Shown here: positions 1 through 11,266 of the stretch, in pieces
How the letters are laid out: each line of letters starts with the position of its first letter
Position numbering within the stretch: position 1 is the first letter of the stretch
Assembly (NCBI RefSeq): GCF_900096895.1
Contig: NZ_FMYO01000001.1
Span: 895,113-959,112, forward strand
Source: Acinetobacter kookii
GTDB lineage: Bacteria; Pseudomonadota; Gammaproteobacteria; Pseudomonadales; Moraxellaceae
DNA length: 64,000 nt
Reading direction: 5' to 3'
The notes under the pieces: model-generated
Told to the model about the DNA's origin: nothing
Seen by the model: the letters and a program-made list of their open reading frames with translations, nothing else
The model's database searches: none
Position numbers and translations under genes: made by a program

Positions 1-435
1 CAAAACCGGGCATCAATGCAAAATAAAAATTATGTAAGTTTATGATTTTTATAAAATTAAAATGAGAAACATACGCATTTGCAGTTCATTTAACAATATT
101 TTCCATATAAAAAATAAACCTTTGCAGAATTAAAGCAATTTCACAAAGGCAAATTTAAACAGTAAAAGTATATTTTTAAGATTTGTAACGCTTACATATG
201 GTTCTTATTTTCTTAGCCGATAAATGACCTTATCCCTGATTCCTGTCTGGGCTGAGCGTCGTTCAGCACCTTGTACTTGCTGTTTAAGCCCATTAACTCC
301 TCGAGTATCGATCAACGGGAAAGAAAGCATCATTACATACACATTTTAGCTAAAGTCAGCATCAATCAGTCAAAGACAGGCCTGAGATTTCACTCTAAGA
401 TATACGCAAATTTAAAAACAACAATGGTTTAACTC
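1..435. other. Left-edge non-coding stretch
   Basis: AT-rich sequence before the first gene. I see no open reading frame of convincing length, no tRNA or rRNA motif and no clear terminator. It presumably contains the promoter of the epimerase gene that starts at 436 and the 3' flank of whatever lies to the left, but I cannot place a -35/-10 pair with confidence. Confidence 0.5.
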
Positions 436-1503
436 ATGACGAATCCACAACAGACTGCACCCATTCTTGTAACAGGTGCGACAGGCTACATTGCCAGTTG
501 GGTCATTAAAAATTTACTGGAGCAAGGCCATACTGTCCATGCTACTGTCCGCAACCTGAACAAAAAGCCAAGTTTTGCCCATTTAGAGAAAATTGCCGCT
601 GAAACTACCGGCACACTTAAACTTTTTAAAGCCAATCTCCTTGAGCCCCATTCATTCGATGCAGCTATGCAAGGCTGTGAAATCGTGCTGCATATGGCAT
701 CGCCTTTTGTGGTGAACAATTTTAAAGATGCAGTCAAAGACATTATTGAACCTGCGATTTTAGGCACTGAAAATGTACTGAACAGCGTCAATAAAACCGA
801 ATCGGTTAAACGTGTGATTGTCACTTCAAGCATTGCTGCCACTTATGGCGATGCCATTGACATTCAGCACACTGCAAAGAATGAGTTTGATGAGTCGCAT
901 TGGAATACCACCAGTTCCGAAACACATCAACCGTATTCCTATTCCAAGGTTATGGCAGAACGTAAAGCATGGGAGATGCAACAAGCACAGCAACGCTGGG
1001 AACTGGTATGCATTAACCCGGCGCTGGTTCTCGGTCCATCGCTCACGCCAAATACCCAGTCAGGCAGTGTCGAAGTGCTACAGCAGTTTGCTAACGGCAT
1101 GACCTTGCTCGGTGTACCGCCTATGTGGAATGGGATCGTTGATGTCCGTGATGTCGCAGATGCGCATGTTCAGGCAGCGTTCAACCCTGATGCCAAAGGT
1201 CGCTATATTATTAGTGGCGGTACGCTGAGCCTCTTGGAAATGGGGAAAATTTTACGTCGCAACTTTGGTGCCAAGTTCCCTTTCCCACGCAATCTGCTGC
1301 CGAAAGCAGCTTTTAAACTGCTTGGGCCTTTGGCCGGTTTTTCCAAGTCATTTGTTGAACTGAATATGGGCTATCCCATCTATTTTAATGCCCAGAAGAG
1401 CAAGCAAGACCTGGGGATGCAATATCGCAACATTGAGACCAGCCTGGTAGAGCATTTCCAGCAATTACTGGATGATGGGGTCGTGAAAAAATATATTCCT
1501 TAA
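436..1503 (+). CDS. NAD(P)-dependent epimerase/reductase (extended SDR, dihydroflavonol-reductase-like)
   Basis: A 355-residue extended short-chain dehydrogenase/reductase. The Rossmann glycine motif GATGYIA lies at residues 14-20 and the catalytic YxxxK at Tyr167/Lys171, with Ser131-Ser132 in the usual upstream position. Overall layout resembles dihydroflavonol-4-reductase/cinnamoyl-CoA-reductase relatives, which reduce carbonyls or epimerise sugars using NAD(P)H in the cytoplasm. The substrate cannot be read from the sequence. It is a single-gene unit on the plus strand, followed by an inverted repeat and then the convergent rlmF. There is no strong Shine-Dalgarno before the ATG at 436; no better in-frame start exists upstream of the glycine motif. 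Confidence 0.85.
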   Translation: MTNPQQTAPILVTGATGYIASWVIKNLLEQGHTVHATVRNLNKKPSFAHLEKIAAETTGTLKLFKANLLEPHSFDAAMQGCEIVLHMASPFVVNNFKDAVKDIIEPAILGTENVLNSVNKTESVKRVIVTSSIAATYGDAIDIQHTAKNEFDESHWNTTSSETHQPYSYSKVMAERKAWEMQQAQQRWELVCINPALVLGPSLTPNTQSGSVEVLQQFANGMTLLGVPPMWNGIVDVRDVADAHVQAAFNPDAKGRYIISGGTLSLLEMGKILRRNFGAKFPFPRNLLPKAAFKLLGPLAGFSKSFVELNMGYPIYFNAQKSKQDLGMQYRNIETSLVEHFQQLLDDGVVKKYIP

Positions 1504-1509
1504 TTGTAC

Positions 1510-1574
1510 TAGCTCAAACCTGATCTGACAGTTACCCAATTTTTTATTGTGTCTGTCAGATTAAATTTGAGCTA
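1510..1574. repeat. 65-bp imperfect inverted repeat
   Basis: The arms begin TAGCTCAAA (1510-1518) and end TTTGAGCTA (1566-1574), with inner arms TCTGACAG and CTGTCAGA around an AT-rich loop. It sits between convergent genes 436-1503 and rlmF. It could fold as a bidirectional terminator, but has no U-run directly after either arm and looks more like a miniature mobile or REP-type element. Confidence 0.6.
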
Positions 1575-1624
1575 CTACACCGACTTATGCGCCCACAAGC
1601 TCACTATTTCTGCCTAAAAACAAG

Positions 1625-2599
1625 CTAAGCAGAAGTCCAACGCGCATTTTTCCACGCCTGCTGTTGCTTTGCATCTAGAAAAGTCCAAGCGACAAAACGA
1701 CTCTCTTTTTGCCCCTGCGTCATTTTAATGGTTTTCACATCCACTGCTCCGCTCTTACGCAAGGTATTTAAGAGCATTGGCAACGTTGTTTTCTTAGAAA
1801 CCAGTGTACTAAACCAAAGGCATTGCTCAGCAAACTGTGTACTTTCTTGTACCATCTGGCAAACAAATCGTTCTTCGCCACCCTCACACCATAATTCGTT
1901 CTTTTGCCCGCCAAAGTTTAACACCAGCTTCGTCCGATCAACCGGTTTGCCCAGTTTTCTTAATTTTTGCGTTGCTGTGGTATTTGCTTCATCTTGCGAG
2001 GCATGAAATGGTGGGTTACACAGGGTCAAATCAAAACGTTCTGAGGGTTTCATCACACCTTTGAAAATATTGCTTGAGTTCTTCTGTAATCGAATCTGAA
2101 TCCCCTTTCTTAGATTCGGATTTGCCTGCACAATAAATTGAGCACTTTTAACGGATGCAGCATGAATATCTGAGCCGACAAATTTCCAACCATAACTACG
2201 ATGACCAATGATCGGATAAATACAGTTCGCCCCAACCCCAATATCTAATACATGAACTGCGTGTCCTGTCGGAATCTGACCTTTATTGTTGAGACTCAAC
2301 AAGTCAGCTAAATAGTGAATATAGTCGGCCCTACCGGGAATAGGTGGGCAAAGATAATCTTGAGGAATATCCCAATATTGAATGCCATAAAAATGCTTGA
2401 GTAATGCTTTATTGAGCATTTTTACAGCGTATGGATCAGAAAAGTCGACTGAAAGATCGTTATATTGATTTGGGCGGACAAAAGGTGCAAGTTCCGGACA
2501 GCTCTTGATTAACTGGGGAAAATCGTAACGACTGCGATGCAGATTTCGTGCATGTAATTCCGATTTTTGTTGCGGAAAAGATTTCTTTGCTTGCGCCAT
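1625..2599 (-). CDS. rlmF: 23S rRNA (adenine(1618)-N(6))-methyltransferase RlmF
   Basis: RlmF uses S-adenosylmethionine to methylate N6 of A1618 in 23S rRNA. The protein has the family's N-terminal [17 protein letters not shown] segment, the SAM-binding DIGVGAN loop (about residues 119-125) and the N6-adenine methyltransferase catalytic motif NPPFH (about 195-199), followed by the conserved [14 protein letters not shown] region. I start it at the ATG at 2599 (324 residues); an in-frame TTG at 2617 would add six residues and cannot be excluded. It is convergent with the epimerase gene and separated from ligA by a terminator, so it is probably monocistronic. Confidence 0.92.
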   Translation of the reverse strand: MAQAKKSFPQQKSELHARNLHRSRYDFPQLIKSCPELAPFVRPNQYNDLSVDFSDPYAVKMLNKALLKHFYGIQYWDIPQDYLCPPIPGRADYIHYLADLLSLNNKGQIPTGHAVHVLDIGVGANCIYPIIGHRSYGWKFVGSDIHAASVKSAQFIVQANPNLRKGIQIRLQKNSSNIFKGVMKPSERFDLTLCNPPFHASQDEANTTATQKLRKLGKPVDRTKLVLNFGGQKNELWCEGGEERFVCQMVQESTQFAEQCLWFSTLVSKKTTLPMLLNTLRKSGAVDVKTIKMTQGQKESRFVAWTFLDAKQQQAWKNARWTSA

Positions 2600-2766
2600 G
2601 TGTATGCCAATAATCAACGGGAGAACAGAATAATCTGATAAGTCAGGATCTAGACCTGCAAATGAATCAATATTGTACGTGAATTCAACTCACAATGACG
2701 ACCCTGTGCTTTTATTTGTCTGTCCCCTACCACAGTCACCAACGCTTATCATTTTGAAATCGCTGT

Positions 2767-2807
2767 AAAAAAGACACCTCAAGATTCATCATCCTCGGTG
2801 TCTTTTT
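2767..2807 (-). terminator. Terminator downstream of ligA
   Basis: In minus-strand orientation, AAAAAGACACC pairs with GGTGTCTTTTTT across an 18-nt loop, ending in a U-run. It lies 25 bp beyond the ligA stop and would close the gntR-smc-zipA-ligA transcript. Confidence 0.75.
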
Positions 2808-2831
2808 CATTTAGGTCATTGTTTAGAAAGA

Positions 2832-4909
<2,078 letters not shown>

Positions 4910-4962
4910 CATAACTATTTGATCTACCCGCTATTATAGAAATCGGGTCACTCAGTTTCAAA

Positions 4963-5913
4963 CTAAACTTCTGCGCTTTGACCTGCACGGTAATCAATTG
5001 CGAAATGACGCCATTGTTCACGTAATTGCGGCGTAAATTCCTGATTGTTCTGGTCATACACGGTGCCGTCAATTTCACGGGCAATCAGACGTGAAATGCT
5101 GTCCATGGTATCGAAGGCATTTTGCACATCGCTGTGTGGCAATGCCAGGAAGAAGGCCAAACCTTTTACCTGTTCAGTGGACAGGGTTTCCAGATCAAAA
5201 CCGGCTGCACCTTCGTCGGTAATCTGCAATACCGAGAACAGTAACTTGCTGCCATCTTCACTATAACGATGGAAACAGGCCATTTCACCAAAACGCAGGC
5301 CATATTTCAGCAACACTTTTAAGGTTTTTTCCCCGGAAAGCACCCGACGTTCCGGATAAATATTCAGGGCAATAAATTCGGCTGCGGTCGACAAGGCACT
5401 GGCTTCATCCACACGTTGCTGCTCATGCAAATGCTCATCCAGAATGCTGCTTTCATCGTCAAAGTCTGAAATTTCAGCTTTTTCAATGCTGCTGTTCAGG
5501 TTGAATTCAGCCGCTTTTTTATCTTCACCCTGCTGTGCCGGCTCTGGGCTGGCTGCCGATTTTTCCTCTTCTACAGCTGTAGCATCGGCTTTCAACTCCG
5601 CCTGAGCGGGTGCTGCTGCCTGTTCAGCCTGAGCGGTTTCAGCTTTTTCTGCTTGCGCTTCTGCCTGCTGAGTCGCTGGAAGCTGTTCAGCCGCCGTTTC
5701 AGTTAAAGTCGGTTCAACACGTTCGGCTTCTTTTGCACTTTGTAATTGATCACGCACATGACGTGGAATGACCGGTTGCTGGCTATCAGAATTGACATGA
5801 AGTTCCGAATCTAGTGACGGTGCTGCATCCCCAGGTTTTTTAAACAATAATCTTAAACCGAATAGCATAATGATGATGGCGATAACTATGCCAACAATCG
5901 TAGTGACTTCCAT
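4963..5913 (-). CDS. zipA: Cell division protein ZipA
   Basis: ZipA is an inner-membrane division protein that bundles and tethers FtsZ. The start at 5913 gives 316 residues beginning MEVTTIVGIVIAIIIMLFGL, a single N-terminal transmembrane anchor with the N terminus outside. A long Ala/Glu/Gln-rich linker follows (about residues 30-150), then the C-terminal FtsZ-binding domain (about 180-310, with the ALNIYPERRVLSGEKTLKVL segment). An upstream in-frame start at 5928 would overlap smc and add five residues before the anchor, so I reject it. The ATG lies 1 bp after the smc stop, indicating translational coupling. Confidence 0.93.
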   Translation of the reverse strand: MEVTTIVGIVIAIIIMLFGLRLLFKKPGDAAPSLDSELHVNSDSQQPVIPRHVRDQLQSAKEAERVEPTLTETAAEQLPATQQAEAQAEKAETAQAEQAAAPAQAELKADATAVEEEKSAASPEPAQQGEDKKAAEFNLNSSIEKAEISDFDDESSILDEHLHEQQRVDEASALSTAAEFIALNIYPERRVLSGEKTLKVLLKYGLRFGEMACFHRYSEDGSKLLFSVLQITDEGAAGFDLETLSTEQVKGLAFFLALPHSDVQNAFDTMDSISRLIAREIDGTVYDQNNQEFTPQLREQWRHFAIDYRAGQSAEV

Positions 5914-5914
5914 A

Positions 5915-8900
5915 CTATGACTCCGCAACTAAACCGTATTCTTTTGCCTGTTCCAAATCGACAGTGACTAATTTTGAGGTGCCCGGTTCTGGCATGGTAA
6001 CACCTAACAAATCGGTTGCCATCGTCATTGCAACTTTATTATGGGTAATGTAAATGAATTGCACCTGTTCAGAAAGTTCTTTTACCAGGTTACAAAACCG
6101 CCCCACGTTGGCATCGTCCAAAGGTGCATCGACCTCATCCAGTACACAGAACGGTGCCGGATTTAAACGGAAGATGGCAAACACCAATGCCAATGCCGTT
6201 AATGCTTTTTCCCCCCCAGAGAGTAACGCCAGAGAACTGTTACGTTTACCCGGTGGGCGCGCCATTAGTTTTACACCCGATTGCCAGTCATCTTCAAGGC
6301 TTAAACTGGCTTCTCCGCCATTAAATACTTTAGGGAATAAATCTTGCAGCTCATGATTGACCTGGTCGAAGGTGGTCATAAACAATTTGCGGGTTTCCTG
6401 ATCAATACTCTTCATGGCGCCTTGTAATTGATCGACCGTTTTTTCCAGGTCTTCAATCTGATGACTCAGTTCTTCAAAGCGTTTGGAGACTTCCTCATAT
6501 TCTTCAGAAGCTGCCAGATTGACCGCACCCAGTTTTTCAAAGCGCTGCTGTGCCTGTTCCAGCTGTTTTTGATGGGCAACCAGATCAATATTCAGGCCGC
6601 CAATCACCTCGCTATTCAATGCAGCCAATTGCTCTGAATAATGCTGAAAGTCCGATTTGGCCACTTGCCAGGCCAGACGCTTCTCTTCTAGCTGGCCACG
6701 CAATTTCTCGTCTTGCTGCTGGTGCTGATGACGCTGTTCGGTCAGGTGCTGCTGTTTTTCCTGAACACTGTTCAGCTCAACCTGCCATTCATTCCAGGTC
6801 TTTTGCAACTTTTCGGTCATTTGCGCCTGCTCGTTGAATTGCGATTGCAGCGCTGGCAGTTCCAGTTGCACCGGATCGACAAACTTTTTCGCCTGTTCCA
6901 TTTGCGCAATAATCTGCTGATACTGTGCTTTTGAGAATGAAGCATCTTTTTCCAGCAATTCAATTTGCTGCCGGGTTTGCGTGACCTGACGACGTAGCAG
7001 CTCCAATTCCTGTTGCGCCTGCTGCCAGGTGTGCTGGGTGTTTTCCAGCTGTTCGGTCAGTTCCTCAACCTGGAATTGCAGGGTCTTATAATTCGGTAAA
7101 GCCTGTTCCAGTTTCAGGTTTAAGGCATGCAGGTCGATTTCCAGATCATCTTTCTGCATGGCATCTTCTTCCAGCTGCTCATCCAGCTGTTGAAGCTGAC
7201 TGGCCAGTTGCTGTTTCTGAAGCGAAAAAGCCTGAGCCGTACTTTGTACTTTGGCCATGTTGACATCCAGCTGCTGCAACGCTTTTTGCTGCAGCTTTAA
7301 CTGGTCTTGCTGATCTTGAATGCCTTTTTGCAGCGTTTGAATCTGTTTTAGCAGTTCCGGCAATTGCTGTTCCGCGGCTTCAAGCTGTGGCAACTGCTGT
7401 GCCAATGCTGTTTCAATTTCTTCCAAACGGATACGATGAATCAGTGCCCCTTGTCCTGCCTGACTGGCTTCATCATAAAACAGGCCAATCACCCAGTCCT
7501 GAGCCACCTGATAACCATCCAGCGTCAAGATGGACTGACCAACGCCCAATTGCGACTGTAAAGCCAAAGCCTGATGAAGATGATCTGCAACTGCCACCTG
7601 CTGCCAGATGGAATGCTGCGGCGATTCAATCCATTCGGCCAGACAAGGCAAACCGGCCAGTTGAATCTGCCCTTGTACAAGCTGAACCTTCAGCTGACGG
7701 GCAATACTTTCCGTGAAATCTGCATTGGCATCCAGTACTTGTGCAGAGAGCCATTTGGCCAAAAACTTTTCAATCAGATTGGCATGCTCTTTGGCCTGAT
7801 CTTTGAGCTTCAACACCTGCATCAACTGCACGGCATTGTTCTGGACTTTAGGGCTGTTCTTGATCAGCAACTGATGGAGGTTTTTCTGTTCCGACTGCAA
7901 CACCTGAATAGCAGACTTCAAACTTGAAACATTATTTTTTTGCTGCGCATACTGGGTCTGTGCCCATTCTAATGTCTGTTTCTGCGTTTGAATGGCTTGT
8001 TCCAGCTGTTCAATCTGCTGAGAGAGTTGAACTTTTTCACTTTCCAGCTGTTCAATATCCTCCAGCTGGTCCTGATTTTGAATCTGTGCGGCTTGCTGTT
8101 GCAGGGTCTGCTTTTGCTGTTCAATCCGGGCAATATTTTTAGCGAGCTGCTCACTTTGCGCCAACATCTGCATTTTTTGCTGCTGCTGTTTTTCAACCTG
8201 GGCTTTGACCAGTTCAAATTGCTGTTGCACCTGTTGCTGCTGCGCTTTCAAATCCCCCAGAGTTTGGCTCTGGTCCTGTCCCTGACTTTCTTGCTGCTGT
8301 AATTGTTCAGCCTGCTGCTCATGCTGAGCTTGCAAAGTTTCAATTTGCAATTCAATTAGTTGCAGCCGTTCTTTGGTCTGTAGTTTTTGCTGTTCCAGCT
8401 GACTCAAAGTTGTCGTATTTTGCTGGAACAAGGACTGCTTCTGTTCCAGTGTCACTTTCAGTTCAGACAGTTTCTTTTCTGCCTGTTGCCATTCATTTTG
8501 CAACGGTGTGGACTGCTGAATCAGGCGCTGGAATAACTCGCTGGTCGCGGTCAGGTCATGTTCCAGGGTAATAAGTTCCGAACGCACCAGCTTGAAGGTT
8601 TCGCCCAGCTCATTCATCTGCACCGTATATTCTTGCTGTAAACGGCTGCTTTGTTCACATTGAAACGACAGCACTTCCACTTTAATGGTACGAATCCGGG
8701 TTTCCAGTTCTTTATATTGAATGGCCGTTTCGGATTGACGTTTCAGGGTTTTCAGCTGGGATTTCAGTTCCGCGGCAATATCTTCAAGGCGGGATAAATT
8801 CTGCGTGGTGTGATCCAGATGCAACAGGGTTTCACGACGGCGTGCCTGATAACGTGAAACACCGGCAGCCTCTTCAATAAATACCCGCATTTCTTCAGGT

Positions 8901-9367
8901 TTGGCATCCACCAGACGGTTAATCATGCCCTGTTCAATAATCGCGTAGGAACGCGGACCCAAACCGGTTCCCAGGAAAATATTGGTAATGTCACGACGAC
9001 GGCATTTGGTGCCATTTAAAAAATATTCGGACTTGCCATCACGGTTGACCTGACGACGCACCGCCAGTTCATTATAGGCATTATAAGCGCCACCGAGCTT
9101 GCCATAGGTATTGTCAAAACGCAGTTCGACACTGGCTACACCGACAGGTTTTCGTTTCGCAGTTCCGGTAAAAATCACATCCTGCATGCTGCCGCCACGC
9201 AGCTGGCGCGCACTGGATTCCCCCATCACCCAACGTATGGCATCGATCACATTGGATTTACCACAACCGTTAGGCCCAACCACAGCGGTACGATTCGCCT
9301 TGAAATGTAAAGTGGTACTATCGGCAAAAGATTTAAAGCCGGAAAGTTTTAAGCTGCTTAAACGCAT
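5915..9367 (-). CDS. smc: Chromosome segregation/condensin ATPase Smc
   Basis: Smc, with ScpA and ScpB (not in this window), forms the bacterial condensin ring. From the ATG at 9367 the protein is 1150 residues: Walker A GPNGCGKSN at 31-38, an N-terminal coiled coil, a hinge around residues 480-640, a second coil, then the ABC signature LSGGEKALTALAL and Walker B FCVLDEVDAPLDD near the C terminus. The coils are strikingly glutamine-rich. An upstream start at 9406 would add 13 residues ahead of the conserved MRLSSLKLSGFKSF and is rejected. Its stop is 1 bp from the zipA start and its start is 10 bp after gntR, so the four genes form one operon. Confidence 0.96.
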   Translation of the reverse strand: MRLSSLKLSGFKSFADSTTLHFKANRTAVVGPNGCGKSNVIDAIRWVMGESSARQLRGGSMQDVIFTGTAKRKPVGVASVELRFDNTYGKLGGAYNAYNELAVRRQVNRDGKSEYFLNGTKCRRRDITNIFLGTGLGPRSYAIIEQGMINRLVDAKPEEMRVFIEEAAGVSRYQARRRETLLHLDHTTQNLSRLEDIAAELKSQLKTLKRQSETAIQYKELETRIRTIKVEVLSFQCEQSSRLQQEYTVQMNELGETFKLVRSELITLEHDLTATSELFQRLIQQSTPLQNEWQQAEKKLSELKVTLEQKQSLFQQNTTTLSQLEQQKLQTKERLQLIELQIETLQAQHEQQAEQLQQQESQGQDQSQTLGDLKAQQQQVQQQFELVKAQVEKQQQQKMQMLAQSEQLAKNIARIEQQKQTLQQQAAQIQNQDQLEDIEQLESEKVQLSQQIEQLEQAIQTQKQTLEWAQTQYAQQKNNVSSLKSAIQVLQSEQKNLHQLLIKNSPKVQNNAVQLMQVLKLKDQAKEHANLIEKFLAKWLSAQVLDANADFTESIARQLKVQLVQGQIQLAGLPCLAEWIESPQHSIWQQVAVADHLHQALALQSQLGVGQSILTLDGYQVAQDWVIGLFYDEASQAGQGALIHRIRLEEIETALAQQLPQLEAAEQQLPELLKQIQTLQKGIQDQQDQLKLQQKALQQLDVNMAKVQSTAQAFSLQKQQLASQLQQLDEQLEEDAMQKDDLEIDLHALNLKLEQALPNYKTLQFQVEELTEQLENTQHTWQQAQQELELLRRQVTQTRQQIELLEKDASFSKAQYQQIIAQMEQAKKFVDPVQLELPALQSQFNEQAQMTEKLQKTWNEWQVELNSVQEKQQHLTEQRHQHQQQDEKLRGQLEEKRLAWQVAKSDFQHYSEQLAALNSEVIGGLNIDLVAHQKQLEQAQQRFEKLGAVNLAASEEYEEVSKRFEELSHQIEDLEKTVDQLQGAMKSIDQETRKLFMTTFDQVNHELQDLFPKVFNGGEASLSLEDDWQSGVKLMARPPGKRNSSLALLSGGEKALTALALVFAIFRLNPAPFCVLDEVDAPLDDANVGRFCNLVKELSEQVQFIYITHNKVAMTMATDLLGVTMPEPGTSKLVTVDLEQAKEYGLVAES

Positions 9368-9377
9368 AATGTCCTGA

Positions 9378-10073
9378 TCAACGTCGTGAACGTCTTGCCC
9401 ATGCAAGTTCGATTTGTTTCATCCGTGTCAGAGATTCCAACACAAGGTTGCGCAAGTGTCGACAAAAATCATCCATAAATAAAGTAGCTTGTTGTGATTT
9501 TCGGATCAAAACTGCATCAGTCACCAACTTGAACAACTCAAATGATTCCTGCAGTTCACGGTTTGAGATATTTAAGGTTAAAAAATAGCTGCGGCGCAGT
9601 GAAGGTAATAGCTCCTGATAGACTTTCATCAAGTAAGGATTGCCGACCATTTCGTGCTGGCGTGACAAGCCCTGAAAGATTAGATCATAAAATTTTTCAG
9701 TATGGCCGTGACGGGTTTCTTCATGCAACTGTTCAAGCAATGTCTGAATTCTTTCGGCTTCATGCGGACGCCAGGTTTCGGCCATGCGCTGCACGATTTG
9801 GCCACAGAGCAATGCACACATCTCAAACAGGGCACGTACCTGCTGGGCAGACATTTCCGAAACAATCGCCCCACGGCGGGGATAGATTTCGATCAGCTGC
9901 GTACGCTCCAGCAACAGTAATGCTTCACGTACCGAACCACGGCTGACATCCAGTTCAGATGAAATGCGCAACTCCTGAATGCGCTCCCCCTCAACCAGTT
10001 CACCGCGAATGATTTGCTCACTAATATGCCTGGCAATCTGCTCGGACAAACTGTCCTTTTCTTGTTCTTGCAT
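9378..10073 (-). CDS. GntR-family (FadR/FCD subfamily) transcriptional regulator
   Basis: A 231-residue regulator with an N-terminal winged helix (about residues 10-75; SELDVSRGSVREALLLLERT is the recognition region) and a C-terminal all-helical FCD effector domain (about 85-215). FCD-GntR proteins usually sense small carboxylic acids and repress genes by binding sites of the type TNGTNNNACNA. A matching site, TTGTCAGACAA, lies about 105 bp upstream (10178-10188), suggesting autoregulation. The gene is the first of a block continuing into smc with only a 10-bp gap. AGGA sits 6 nt before the ATG. The effector is unknown. Confidence 0.85.
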   Translation of the reverse strand: MQEQEKDSLSEQIARHISEQIIRGELVEGERIQELRISSELDVSRGSVREALLLLERTQLIEIYPRRGAIVSEMSAQQVRALFEMCALLCGQIVQRMAETWRPHEAERIQTLLEQLHEETRHGHTEKFYDLIFQGLSRQHEMVGNPYLMKVYQELLPSLRRSYFLTLNISNRELQESFELFKLVTDAVLIRKSQQATLFMDDFCRHLRNLVLESLTRMKQIELAWARRSRR

Positions 10074-10426
10074 ACTGTTCCTATCTTGTTTTTATAAGAT
10101 GCAATCAAAAAAACTTTTGAATAAATCCTGATTGTTACTTGCTTTTTTACTTGATTTTAATTGCAAAAAATATGACATTGTCAGACAATTTTCAAGTCGT
10201 AAAAGCCAATATCAGGGTGTGATAAGCGGATCGAATACAAGCGTCTATCCCCTTTCAGCTTCTCTCTTTAGCCCTATTCTCCATCATAAGTAATTCATTT
10301 AAAATAAAAAAATAAATTTAGTTTTAATTCTTTCATTTCCAAAAACAACAGAATAAGTGATATTCCGGTGTGTATGTAAAAAACCATAGCACACCTTCTC
10401 ATCTCTTTTATATCGTTTTTTCTAAA
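10074..10426. other. Intergenic region upstream of gntR
   Basis: About 350 bp, very AT-rich, between the stop of the TauE-type gene and the start of gntR, both on the minus strand. It holds the FadR-type palindrome at 10177-10189 and presumably the gntR-smc operon promoter. I see no open reading frame worth calling and no strong terminator for the next gene upstream other than A/T-rich tracts around 10380-10440. Confidence 0.5.
10177..10189. promoter_or_regulatory. Candidate FadR/GntR-type operator
   Basis: ATTGTCAGACAAT is a perfect inverted repeat (6-bp arms around one base). Its inner 11 bases fit the FCD-GntR consensus TNGTNNNACNA exactly. It lies about 105 bp upstream of the gntR start, so autoregulation of the gntR-smc transcript is the simplest reading. 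Confidence 0.55.
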
Positions 10427-11236
10427 TTAAAAAAAGGTCGAAAAACCTTGATAAATAAAATACGAACCGACAGTTGCCAACAGGCAGGCAAAACATCTTT
10501 TCAGCATGGCTGGCGATAACTTATGCGCCACTTTTGCACCTAATTTCGCTGTCATGAAGCTCATGACACTAATGCCAATAAAGGCATAGATATGCACATA
10601 GCCAATGCTATGCGGTATTTCAGCCTCAGTATTGGAACCAAACCACATAAAGCCCAAAGCACCGGCAATGGCAATCGGCAAGCCGCCTGCGGCTGAGGTG
10701 GCCACCGCTTTCTGGATTACCACGCCATGACGGCTTAAATACGGTACGGTCAGACTGCCACCGCCAATACCGAATATGGCAGAGGCGACCCCGATTCCGC
10801 CTCCGGCCAGGATTTGCATGGCTCGGGAAGGTAAATGATGACTCGGGTCCACCGCTTTGCTTGCGCCATTAAACATGGTGTAAGCCACCCAAAGGGCAAA
10901 AAAACCGATCAGCAATTGCAAACCCTGACCCGACAGATAATCCGCAATCCCTGCCCCTAAAAATGCCCCTAAAGCCAGTCCGGGTGCCAAGTTACGAAAT
11001 ACATCCCACATCACCGCGCCTCTTTTATGGTGCGCTGTGACCGAGCTGATGGAAGTCACAATAATGGTGGCCAGCGACGTGCCTACGGCCAGATGCATAA
11101 TCACCGAAGGATCATAATGTAACTGGGTAAATACAATATAAAGAATGGGAACAATAATCAGGCCGCCACCTACACCAAACAGTCCAGCAGCAAAACCCGC
11201 CATTGCACCAATCAATAAATATATGATTAACTCCAT
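10427..11236 (-). CDS. TauE/SafE-family sulfite/anion exporter
   Basis: A 269-residue polytopic inner-membrane protein of the TauE/SafE (formerly DUF81) family. It shows the family's duplicated glycine-rich motifs: GFAAGLFGVGGGLIIVPILY near residues 14-33 and GVASAIFGIGGGSLTVPYLS in the second half. About eight transmembrane segments are visible. Relatives export sulfite, sulfoacetate or other organosulfur anions, but the substrate here is not deducible. It is divergent from birA with only 30 bp between the two starts. Confidence 0.88.
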   Translation of the reverse strand: MELIIYLLIGAMAGFAAGLFGVGGGLIIVPILYIVFTQLHYDPSVIMHLAVGTSLATIIVTSISSVTAHHKRGAVMWDVFRNLAPGLALGAFLGAGIADYLSGQGLQLLIGFFALWVAYTMFNGASKAVDPSHHLPSRAMQILAGGGIGVASAIFGIGGGSLTVPYLSRHGVVIQKAVATSAAGGLPIAIAGALGFMWFGSNTEAEIPHSIGYVHIYAFIGISVMSFMTAKLGAKVAHKLSPAMLKRCFACLLATVGSYFIYQGFSTFF

Positions 11237-11266
11237 TATTCACATTCCACAGTTACTTAGATTTAA

